Shown here: piece after piece, positions 9,017 through 16,355 of the stretch | Numbering within the stretch: position 1 is the stretch's first letter | How the letters are laid out: every line of letters begins with the position of its first letter | Assembly (NCBI GenBank): GCA_963792405.1 | Contig: CAWBVU010000006.1 | Coordinates: 1,612,001 to 1,676,000, forward strand | Direction: 5' to 3' | DNA from: SZUA-442 sp963792405 | Lineage (GTDB): Bacteria > Actinomycetota > Acidimicrobiia > Spongiisociales > UBA5794 | Length of the DNA stretch: 64,000 nucleotides | The notes under the pieces: model-generated | Databases searched by the model: none | The model's input: only the letters and a program-made list of their open reading frames with translations | What the model was told of the DNA's origin: nothing | Made by a program: the position numbers and the translations under genes

Positions 9017-10647
9017 CACAGGGACCTCTCGTAGTCGACGATCAGGCGGATCTGGTCCTCCGACAGGACGTTGCCGAAGCCGGGCATGCGTCCGGATCCG
9101 ATGCCGTTGACTCCGTACCCGACCGCGTTCTGCGAGCCGGAGATGATGAAGGCGATCTGTTCCTCGGCGTCGGGGAACTGCACCGTCGAACGGCCCTGCC
9201 ACAGCGCCGGTGCCCAGGCTCCGGAGCCGGCGCCCTGTTCGAACGCGGGCCCTGCGCTGTAGCCGCCCGTGTGGCATCGGGCGCAGTAGGCGTTGTAGAG
9301 GCCGACGGCGAGGGTCGCGTCCTCCTCGGAGACACCCATGGTCGACGCCACGGCGGCGAAGTCGACCTCCCATGGCTTCGCCTCCAGCGCGTCCTCGAGG
9401 AAGTCGAGGCCGGGCTGGAAGCCATCGAGGAATTGCTGTTCACGCTCGGCGGTGACGTTGAGGAGCAGGACGTCGGTCTCGAGGTGGCTGAGCATCGCCT
9501 CTGCGGCATCGAGGTCGGCTTCCGGGGTGCCATCGGCTGTCTGGTTCGTGAAGCCCGATGCGGGATCGAAGCGAACGTCGTAGGCGGAATTCGGCTCGAA
9601 TGTGACGACGTTCGGCTCCTGGGGTTCCCCCTCCTCCGGGACGGGCGTGGACTCGGTGAGCACGGTGATCGTGTCCATGGAGATGCCCGCCATCACCGTG
9701 AGCGCCCGCTCGGTCGGGTCGGAGAGGCCGTCGCGGTCCGAGTCGGGACCCGGCTCCTCGCACCGCGCACCGACGAGCGCCGCGGACTGGTCGGTGCAGG
9801 TCCCCGGTCCCTGGAAGAGGTCCTTGACGTCCTCGGGGAACGTGCCCACCACCGAGACCTTCCCTTTCGCCGCCTTGGTCTCCTCGATGAGCGCCTCCTG
9901 CCTCGCGATGAGGTTCCTCGTGGCGAGCTCACCGCCCTCGATCCTCGCGATGGCCGCCTCCGCGGCAGGGACCGCCTTGGCGAAGGCATCTGCCTGGCTC
10001 AGCTGGATCGAGCTCAGGTAGTCGATCGTCTGCTGCACCTCTTGCTCGGACATGGCGCCGCCGCCCGCGAGCCCGAGCGCGGGCATGGGACTGTTCGACC
10101 TGCCGTAGACGATCCAGTAGGCGATCTCCTCCTCGTCGTACCGGTACAGCACGTCGTTGAGCGAGGGGGCGGTCCACGAGACGTCGACGCCCGAGCGCTC
10201 CTCCTTGTAGGCCGCAGCGCCGCCGACGGCGTCGGGGCCGTGGCAGTTGACGCACTGGAAACCATCGATGCTGTACCAGTGGCCACCGGCTTCGGCATCC
10301 TCCTCGGAGATCATCTCCGTGGCGTCGGCCTGGCGATCCGGTTCGTTGAAGGCGTACCACGGAAGGACGATGGCCAACAGCGCCGCACCGAACAGCGCGG
10401 CCCTGAGCACCTTCGTCAGCTTCGTGTTCTCGAGCTCGTCGTCCGAGACGTGGGGCGACATGTTCGGCGGCGCGGCCTCGCGCGAGGTCGCCCTGGACCT
10501 GCGGGAGTTCACGTAGAGGAATCCCATCCAGATCAGGATGAGGGCGACAGCCAGCAGCAGGGCGATCGCCCCGACGCCCAAGCCTCCTGCGGAGTCGACC
10601 GGTTCGGTGCCCTCGGCGGTGGCGAGGATCGGAATGGGGATCAACAC
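9016..10647 (-). CDS. Membrane-anchored diheme cytochrome c of the bc complex
   Basis: Likely the cytochrome c subunit of the quinol:cytochrome c reductase (QcrC role). Two helices (about residues 26-46 and 82-100) precede a first heme site CVNCH (132-136) and a second CARCH (455-459); GRMPGFGN near the C-terminus supplies a candidate axial Met. Between the two heme domains is a ~320-residue insert with a DSDRDGLSDPTE segment like thrombospondin type 3 or dockerin calcium loops. At 543 residues it is about twice the size of ordinary diheme QcrC. The start is GTG at 10647 (TTG at 10644 also fits), 7 nt after the Rieske stop; a longer frame would run 95 nt into the Rieske gene. Confidence 0.85.
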   Translation of the reverse strand: MLIPIPILATAEGTEPVDSAGGLGVGAIALLLAVALILIWMGFLYVNSRRSRATSREAAPPNMSPHVSDDELENTKLTKVLRAALFGAALLAIVLPWYAFNEPDRQADATEMISEEDAEAGGHWYSIDGFQCVNCHGPDAVGGAAAYKEERSGVDVSWTAPSLNDVLYRYDEEEIAYWIVYGRSNSPMPALGLAGGGAMSEQEVQQTIDYLSSIQLSQADAFAKAVPAAEAAIARIEGGELATRNLIARQEALIEETKAAKGKVSVVGTFPEDVKDLFQGPGTCTDQSAALVGARCEEPGPDSDRDGLSDPTERALTVMAGISMDTITVLTESTPVPEEGEPQEPNVVTFEPNSAYDVRFDPASGFTNQTADGTPEADLDAAEAMLSHLETDVLLLNVTAEREQQFLDGFQPGLDFLEDALEAKPWEVDFAAVASTMGVSEEDATLAVGLYNAYCARCHTGGYSAGPAFEQGAGSGAWAPALWQGRSTVQFPDAEEQIAFIISGSQNAVGYGVNGIGSGRMPGFGNVLSEDQIRLIVDYERSL

Positions 10648-10654
10648 GTCGCCA

Positions 10655-11524
10655 TCACCCCACACAGAACGGGCCTTGGGGATACAGGATCGTCTTGACC
10701 TTGGCACGGGCGGTCTGGACGATGGTGCCGGTGTCGACGACGAGCTCACCCGTGGCGTCGACGCTCACCGCGAAGCGGTCGAGGTTCCTCGGTGCGGGAC
10801 CCGAGTCGTACTCGCCGTGGGCGTTGTACTTCGAGCCGTGGCATGGGCACTCGAAGCCCTGGGACGAGATGCACGACGGAACCCTGCATCCCAGGTGGAC
10901 GCAGCGTTGCCAGAGGGCCATCAGGCCCACCCCGTCGTCCTCGCCGCCTGCGACGACGAAGGGCGTGTCGATGAAGGACGAGTCCTCGAGCTTGGACATC
11001 TCGAAGGGCACGATCCACGACTGGGCCGCAGGCATGAACTTCGGGATGATCGTGGCGCCATCGAACACCTCGGCCTTGAGCGCGGAGACGGAGCCGACCT
11101 TGATGGGGGTCCCGAATCCGCCCTTGAGCTTGGGCCAGAAGAAGGCGAGGCCTGCGAGGGCGAACTGGACCATGAACAGGCCGAACACGGCGGCGAGGGC
11201 CCTGTTGAAGAACTTCCTCCTCGTGATGCCGTAGTCGGTCGCGGTCACCTCGACCTTCGGCGGATCGGTCGTGAACTCGGCTGGTGCGGCGACGAGGACG
11301 GCGACGGACGAGTCGGTGTCGCCGTCCGACGCCTGCGATGAGGCGGCGGCCGCGGCCTGCGCCTTGCGACGATCGCGGTCGGCCTTGGCGGCCCTGCGAT
11401 CCAGCTCGGCGGACGTCATCGGGCCGTCGCTGTCGCTTCGCCGTGAGGCGATGGCCACGATCGCCGCGGCGGCGGCGAGCGTCACGCCGATGAGGATGAA
11501 CGCGAAGAGGAGGGCGCCGGTCAT
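10655..11524 (-). CDS. qcrA: Rieske [2Fe-2S] subunit of quinol:cytochrome c reductase
   Basis: The Rieske centre takes electrons from quinol and passes them to cytochrome c. Ligands are C208 and H210 (CVHLGC) and C226 and H229 (CPCHGS); C213 and C228 form the usual disulfide. There is an N-terminal helix (residues 2-27), a charged linker, then a twin-arginine-like TRRKFF at 101-106 just before a second helix (109-130), as in actinobacterial QcrA proteins with extra helices. 289 residues. ATGA overlap with the upstream subunit IV stop supports the start. Confidence 0.93.
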   Translation of the reverse strand: MTGALLFAFILIGVTLAAAAAIVAIASRRSDSDGPMTSAELDRRAAKADRDRRKAQAAAAASSQASDGDTDSSVAVLVAAPAEFTTDPPKVEVTATDYGITRRKFFNRALAAVFGLFMVQFALAGLAFFWPKLKGGFGTPIKVGSVSALKAEVFDGATIIPKFMPAAQSWIVPFEMSKLEDSSFIDTPFVVAGGEDDGVGLMALWQRCVHLGCRVPSCISSQGFECPCHGSKYNAHGEYDSGPAPRNLDRFAVSVDATGELVVDTGTIVQTARAKVKTILYPQGPFCVG

Positions 11525-12372
11525 TCGAGGATCGTCAGGAGGTCGTCGAAGAAGATGCCATCACGCCACGGGAATGTGAAGTTGAACCCGGGTCCACGGA
11601 AGAACGATCCGAAGATCGTCAGCACCGCGGCCGCCATGAAGAACACCGTGAAGAGGGAGATCGCGAGCTTGCGGTCGGACGGCCGCACGGAGGGGTTGCG
11701 GTCGATGTACGGGATGAAGGCGAGCGCCGCGAGCCCGAATCCGGGAATGATGACGCCAGCGACCATCGGATCGAAGTAGGCGAGCAGCTCCTGGAGGCCG
11801 AGGAAGTACCACGGTGCCTTCGACGGATTCGGCTGCTCGTTGAAGTTGGCGAACTCGAGGAGCGGGGCATCGACGAATGCCGACAGCAGCGTGAGGAACG
11901 CGAGCATCGCGAGGAGGGCGACGAACTCGATCGCGAGCAGATGCGGCCACACGTTGACCTTGTCCGCAGGCTCCTTGGTCGTGCCCTGGATGGCACCCGC
12001 CTTGACGACGGTGAGGAGTCGCTGCGTGCGCACGCCGGGAGGCGGTCCCTGGGGAGACGCGGCGGCGGGGGCCGAGGGCGCGGCACCTGCGGAAGCCGGG
12101 GCGGCCGCAGCCACGGCGACACCGGCCCCCACGAGCTCGGGGACGGCCGTGCCATCCACGCGGGCCCTGGCATACATGGCACGCTCGAGGAGGGGCCTTG
12201 GTACGCCGTACCGGGTGGACTCTGCGTCGAGGTCCCTGCCGCCGGACGCGCCGGAAGCCACCGGGACCGACGGTGCGGGGGGAGCGGCCGCGGCGTCGCC
12301 CACCGGTCGCCCCTCGGCCTTCGCCCTGGCCTCCTCGGCCCTCTTGCGGAGATGTTCTGGGAGTTCAGCCAT
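11521..12372 (-). CDS. Cytochrome b C-terminal (subunit IV-like) protein with repeat-bearing extension
   Basis: Second half of a split cytochrome b. The membrane part begins near residue 140 and carries NPSKAPWYFLGLQELLAY (the PEWY-equivalent quinone-site loop) and further helices (GVIIPGFGLAALAFIPYI, LAISLFTVFFMAAAVLTIFG). Unusually, the first ~130 residues are a soluble Ala/Pro-rich extension containing two copies of a short helical motif: PEHLRKRAEEARAKAEG at 5-21 and PRPLLERAMYARARVDG at 58-74. The same motif occurs four times in the cytochrome c at 16356-18089, suggesting a shared docking function. The start ATG lies 9 nt after the cytochrome b6 stop. 283 residues. Confidence 0.9.
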   Translation of the reverse strand: MAELPEHLRKRAEEARAKAEGRPVGDAAAAPPAPSVPVASGASGGRDLDAESTRYGVPRPLLERAMYARARVDGTAVPELVGAGVAVAAAAPASAGAAPSAPAAASPQGPPPGVRTQRLLTVVKAGAIQGTTKEPADKVNVWPHLLAIEFVALLAMLAFLTLLSAFVDAPLLEFANFNEQPNPSKAPWYFLGLQELLAYFDPMVAGVIIPGFGLAALAFIPYIDRNPSVRPSDRKLAISLFTVFFMAAAVLTIFGSFFRGPGFNFTFPWRDGIFFDDLLTILE

Positions 12373-12381
12373 GGTCTCTCC

Positions 12382-13158
12382 TCACAGGGGCCCCGAGATG
12401 CCGCCGTCCTTGCGGACACGCCAGAAGTGCACGGCCATGAAGATCGTGATGATGAAGGGCAGGAACAGCACGTGGAGCGTATACCACCGCAGCAGCGTGT
12501 CCGCGGTGATCTGGACGCCTCCGATGAGGGCGAAGCTCACCTGCTCGCCGAACACCGGTGTGTAGCCGGCCATGTTGGTGCCCACGGTCACCGCCCAGAG
12601 CGCCAGCTGGTCCCATGGCAGCAGGTAGCCGGTGAACGACAACAGGAGGGTCAAGGTCAGGAGGATGATCCCGACGACCCAGTTGAACTCCCTCGGCGGC
12701 TTGTAGGCGCCGTGGTAGAAGACCCTGGCCATGTGGAGGAAGACGGTGAGCACCATGACGTGGGCACCCCATCGGTGCATGTTGCGCACGAGCTGCCCGA
12801 AGGCGACATCGGTGGCGAGCGCCTGGATGTCGTAGTACGCCTGCGGGGAGGTCGGGCGGTAGTAGAACATCAGGAAGATGCCGGTGATCGTGAGCAGGAT
12901 GAAGAGGAAGAAGCTCAGGCCGCCGAGGCACAGGGTGTAGGAGACCTTGACGCCGTGGCGCTTCACCTTCACGGGGTGCAGGTGGTACAGCACGTTGTTC
13001 ATCACGACGTACGCCCTGTTCCTGGGCGAGTCGCCACCGTCGGCTCGCATGGGCGAGCCGGGGCGGAAGATGGAGGTCCACACCTGGGAGTTCCGGACAT
13101 GGTCACCGAGTCCGGTGACCGTCTCCTTGAGACCCGTTCGTCCGTTGCCGTCTGCCAC
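12382..13158 (-). CDS. qcrB: Cytochrome b6-type subunit of quinol:cytochrome c reductase
   Basis: N-terminal half of a split cytochrome b with four helices and two b hemes. Ligand histidines are H128 and H142 (spacing 14) in helix B and H229 and H244 (spacing 15) in helix D; the 15-residue spacing is the cytochrome b6-type arrangement rather than the bc1 one. SFTGYLLPWDQLALWAVTVGTN is the Qo-site region. A ~70-residue hydrophilic N-terminus precedes helix A. The start is GTG. 258 residues. It stands in an operon with a ferredoxin upstream and subunit IV downstream. Confidence 0.93.
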   Translation of the reverse strand: MADGNGRTGLKETVTGLGDHVRNSQVWTSIFRPGSPMRADGGDSPRNRAYVVMNNVLYHLHPVKVKRHGVKVSYTLCLGGLSFFLFILLTITGIFLMFYYRPTSPQAYYDIQALATDVAFGQLVRNMHRWGAHVMVLTVFLHMARVFYHGAYKPPREFNWVVGIILLTLTLLLSFTGYLLPWDQLALWAVTVGTNMAGYTPVFGEQVSFALIGGVQITADTLLRWYTLHVLFLPFIITIFMAVHFWRVRKDGGISGPL

Positions 13159-13186
13159 TGCCGTCGTTCTCCGTGTCCGTCCGTAC

Positions 13187-13630
13187 TTACCAGCGCACGC
13201 CGTAGCTGACGCCGCTCTTGGTGTCCCTGTCGCCCGTGTCGTATTCCCACGGGGCCGACTCGAACTCTTCGCTCTGCGCCGCGAGGGATCCGCCGAACTT
13301 GCCGAGCGTGATCACGTTGGTGGGGCACCGGTCGACGCAGAGCTTGCATCGCGTGCACTCGGTGTCGTCGATGAGGAAGAGGGCACCATTCTCCTCCTTG
13401 TCCGCGGGGTTCTCGACACCGTAGGCCTCGGTGACGATGTCGGGGGAGAGGAAGTGGATGCACTTCCACGGACAGATGTCGACGCAGCCCGCGCACAGGA
13501 TGCACTCGGACTCATTGATGTGGATGAACTGCTTGGGCTTGACGGCTGCCTCGAGATAGGAGGTGTCGACGATCGCGAGCTGGTAGTCGTCCCTGATCGG
13601 CGGTGTCTCGAGCCAGACCTCCCTCGCCAT
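13187..13630 (-). CDS. 2x[4Fe-4S] ferredoxin-like protein in the bc operon
   Basis: The protein (147 aa) has two bacterial ferredoxin motifs, CILCAGCVDICPWKC (about residues 43-57) and CTRCKLCVDRCP (about 89-100), separated by an unusually long 31-residue loop; the final ~35 residues are acidic. No signal peptide is visible, so the clusters should lie on the cytoplasmic face. It overlaps the upstream membrane-protein stop as TGATG and is followed 28 bp later by cytochrome b6. A ferredoxin encoded inside a bc operon suggests an electron entry or exit on the n-side, or an assembly role; this is inference. Confidence 0.88.
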   Translation of the reverse strand: MAREVWLETPPIRDDYQLAIVDTSYLEAAVKPKQFIHINESECILCAGCVDICPWKCIHFLSPDIVTEAYGVENPADKEENGALFLIDDTECTRCKLCVDRCPTNVITLGKFGGSLAAQSEEFESAPWEYDTGDRDTKSGVSYGVRW

Positions 13631-14217
13631 CAGCTACCCGCCCTCATCGGACGACCGTACTTCGACACCGGCTGGGGCTTGGCAGTGGACCGGGACTTCC
13701 TGGCTCGGTCCTGCCACACCACCATCGCGATGGGAACGACGAGGAGCATCGTCGTGACGTAGCCCGCGACGAGGGCGTCCTTGAGCGCGGCATAGGAGAT
13801 CGAGATGTCGTTGCCCAACACGAGGAACGGCGGGATGGTGAGGAAGATCTTCTGCGGTGTCCACTCGAGGTTCGCCTGGAAGAGGGTGAGCATCTGGTTC
13901 GGGATGATCGCGAAGATGATGAACATGAGCCCGGTGAACAGGAGCGAGCCGAGCATCGCCCTGGCCCATGTGAGCGTCCTGCCATAGAGGAAGGCGAGCG
14001 CGACGCCACCCATCGCGAGGAGCGCTCCCCCGAGCGCGATGCTCTGCGCGATGGTTGCGGGGAGCCATCCCCTCGGGAAGTTCGCATAGATCTCCTGGCC
14101 GAGGTCGTTGAACTCGTCGGCCTCGGCGGTGTGGACCAGGAACGAGCCCGCGATGGTGACGACGAGGCCGACGATGACGAGGCCGAGACCTGCGATCAAC
14201 TGCTTGCGTTCGGTCAC
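13630..14217 (-). CDS. Four-helix membrane protein, first gene of the bc operon
   Basis: Not recognised as a known family. 195 residues with four helices (LIAGLGLVIVGLVVTIAGSFLV; TIAQSIALGGALLAMGGVALAFLYG; MLGSLLFTGLMFIIFAIIP; GYVTTMLLVVPIAMVVW) and a basic C-terminal tail. The soluble segment between helices 1 and 2 contains FNDLGQEIYANFPRGWLP. The GTG start has an upstream AGGGAAG and a TAGAAT box at 14242-14247, so the operon begins here. Co-transcription with cytochrome b and ferredoxin points to a subunit of the same complex. Confidence 0.8.
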   Translation of the reverse strand: MTERKQLIAGLGLVIVGLVVTIAGSFLVHTAEADEFNDLGQEIYANFPRGWLPATIAQSIALGGALLAMGGVALAFLYGRTLTWARAMLGSLLFTGLMFIIFAIIPNQMLTLFQANLEWTPQKIFLTIPPFLVLGNDISISYAALKDALVAGYVTTMLLVVPIAMVVWQDRARKSRSTAKPQPVSKYGRPMRAGS

Positions 14218-14442
14218 GAGCTTCCCTGTCCGAGTTGCGCCATTCTACGGTGCCCGCGACCTCAGCGGGAACCACCCGCCCGTCGCCGGGACGTGGTGCG
14301 GGGATTCTGGCCTGACCGCGGCCCTCGTGCCAACTACCGGCGGGCGGACGGCGGAGAGTAGGTGTGCCGACGGGTGCGCGGCTAGAGTTTCGACCGCCCT
14401 CGCACGGCCGACGCAGAGAGCGCACAGGAGGAAGCCGCAAGC
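14218..14442. promoter_or_regulatory. Divergent promoter region between bc operon and CcoNO-like operon
   Basis: Leftward promoter: TAGAAT (minus strand, 14242-14247) about 25 nt before the GTG with AGGGAAG as ribosome site. Rightward promoter: TAGAGT at 14383-14388 followed by a ~54-nt leader ending in AGGAGGA ahead of GTG 14443. The two operons therefore share a 225-bp control region and are probably co-regulated. Confidence 0.55.
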
Positions 14443-16347
14443 GTGACCGCCGAAACCGCATCGAACGAGTCGGAGCAGGCTGCTCCTGCATCCGACGGCT
14501 CCGGTGTCGCACGGACCCACCTGATCGTCGCGGCGGCCTTCCTCATGGTCGGCGCCGCCGTCGCGGCCCTCGCCGCCTTCCAGCTCGTCATCCCCGACCT
14601 GCTGTCCGGGATCCAGGCGACGACCCACGGGAGGCTCGCACCGGCGGCCCGGTTCCTGCTCGCGGGCGGATGGGTGACGCTCGGTCTGCTCGGTGCCTCG
14701 TACTACGCGATGGGGAGGGTGACGGGTTCATCGATCGCCAGGGCTCCGCTCGCAACGGCCTCGCTCGCGCTGATCGCGGTCGGGACCGTCGCGGGAACCG
14801 TCGGGATCCTCCTCGGGTACCAGACGGGGATGCCCGGCCAGGAGGCCCCCCTGTGGTCGCGTGCGATCGTGGCCATCGGTGCCCTCCTCGCCGCCGTGGC
14901 GATGACGTCGACCGCTCGGACGTCGGGTGACCGGCTCGGGGCCGCGGGCTGGTACCTCACGGCAGCACCCCTGTGGCTGGCTGCATCGGCGCTCCTCGGT
15001 CTCGTACCGACCCCCGACGGCGTGCCGGGCCCGATCCAGACCGCGTTCGTGACGGCAGGGTCCAGCGGACTGTTCGCGATCACCGCCTCCGTCGGACTCC
15101 TCTACTTCGTGTTCTCGACCATCTCGAAGACCGACCCGACGGAGCCGCGTCCCCTCTCATCGCTCGGCTTCTGGTCGCTGACCCTCGTGTGGGCCAACAT
15201 GGCCGCCGTGGGGCTGATCTACTCCCCCACCCCGGACTGGTACGAGACACTCGGCGTGGCATTCGCGATCGGGTCGCTGATCCCGCTCCTGACGATCGCG
15301 ACCGACCTCGGCCTGATGCTACGTGGCAGGGTCGGAACCATCGAGGACAGGGCGTCCCTGCGGTACGGGGTCTTCGGTTCGCTCGGCCTCGTCGCCGTGA
15401 CCGCGGTGAACCTGCTGCTCGCCTGGCGCGCGACGAGCGCGGTGGCGCAGTTCTCGCCACTCGTCGATGCGTTCCAGGTGGCCCTCGTGCTCGGGGCCGT
15501 GTCCTTCGCCGTCTTCTCCGCCCACTCCGTCATGACCGGCGGCTCGTCGTCAGGCCCATCCCCACATCTGTGGGTCTCGGCGCTCGGCGCACTCGCCACC
15601 GTCGCAGGCCTCGTCGTCGGCGGCGTGGTGGTCGGGTTCACGTGGGCAGCAGGGCCCGCGAGCCAGTCGTACGTCAACGCTGGCGAGGGATGGGAGCTGG
15701 CGGCCGACGCCTCGTCCCTGTTCCTGTGGACCGCGGCCATCGGTATGGCACTGTTCGCGATCGGTCAGGTGCTGTGGATCCGGCCTGTCTTCCGCAAGGC
15801 GTCGGCAGCGACGCCCGCCCCATCGCCCGCGGAGGAGTACGCACTCGAGTTCGAGGGCGAGCCGCGCTACGCCACGTGGGGTCGCCTCGTCGCGGGCGTG
15901 GTGGCCGTCTGGGTCTTCGCGGCGCTGATGACCGCCGTGCTCCCCATCGTCGACGGGAGCGACCGGTCGGCCACGTTGCTGGCGGACGACCACCGCACCT
16001 ACGCAAGCGGCTCGGTCGAGCTCGACGGACGCAACCTGTACATATCGGAGGGTTGCATCGAGTGCCACACCCAGCAGGTGCGTCCGGTGGGCTCGGACGT
16101 CGGGCTCGGCCCGGTCAGCATCGCAGGGGACTACGCGAACGAGCACCCCGCGCTCCTCGGGGCCCGCAGGTTCGGTCCGGACCTCATGCACGTCGCGAGC
16201 AGGGGCGAGTTCTTCGACAAGGTGCTCGTGGCCGCCCACCTCGAGGACCCACGATCGTTGGTGCCGTGGTCGACGATGCCGTCCTACTCGTACCTTTCGA
16301 CCGACGACATCGATGCCCTTGTCAGCTACATCGAGACGCTCAGGTAG
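14443..16347 (+). CDS. Heme-copper oxidase subunit I-like pseudoenzyme fused to a CcoO-like cytochrome c
   Basis: The N-terminal ~450 residues form about twelve helices and align with CcoN (cbb3 oxidase subunit I) through HGRLAPAAR (62-70), TPDWYETLGVAF (263-274) and VDAFQVALVLGAV (341-353). The histidines that bind heme b, heme b3 and CuB in CcoN fall on A69, about G206, A254-A255, A347 and V349, so no oxygen-reducing centre can form by the known mechanism. The C-terminal ~120 residues resemble CcoO: NLYISEGCIECHTQQVRP with heme site CIECH at 538-542, FGPDLMHVASR and a candidate Met ligand in STMPSYSYL. 634 residues; GTG start with AGGAGGA. The downstream cytochrome c begins 8 bp later. Confidence 0.85.
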   Translation: MTAETASNESEQAAPASDGSGVARTHLIVAAAFLMVGAAVAALAAFQLVIPDLLSGIQATTHGRLAPAARFLLAGGWVTLGLLGASYYAMGRVTGSSIARAPLATASLALIAVGTVAGTVGILLGYQTGMPGQEAPLWSRAIVAIGALLAAVAMTSTARTSGDRLGAAGWYLTAAPLWLAASALLGLVPTPDGVPGPIQTAFVTAGSSGLFAITASVGLLYFVFSTISKTDPTEPRPLSSLGFWSLTLVWANMAAVGLIYSPTPDWYETLGVAFAIGSLIPLLTIATDLGLMLRGRVGTIEDRASLRYGVFGSLGLVAVTAVNLLLAWRATSAVAQFSPLVDAFQVALVLGAVSFAVFSAHSVMTGGSSSGPSPHLWVSALGALATVAGLVVGGVVVGFTWAAGPASQSYVNAGEGWELAADASSLFLWTAAIGMALFAIGQVLWIRPVFRKASAATPAPSPAEEYALEFEGEPRYATWGRLVAGVVAVWVFAALMTAVLPIVDGSDRSATLLADDHRTYASGSVELDGRNLYISEGCIECHTQQVRPVGSDVGLGPVSIAGDYANEHPALLGARRFGPDLMHVASRGEFFDKVLVAAHLEDPRSLVPWSTMPSYSYLSTDDIDALVSYIETLR

Positions 16348-16355
16348 GGAGACGC

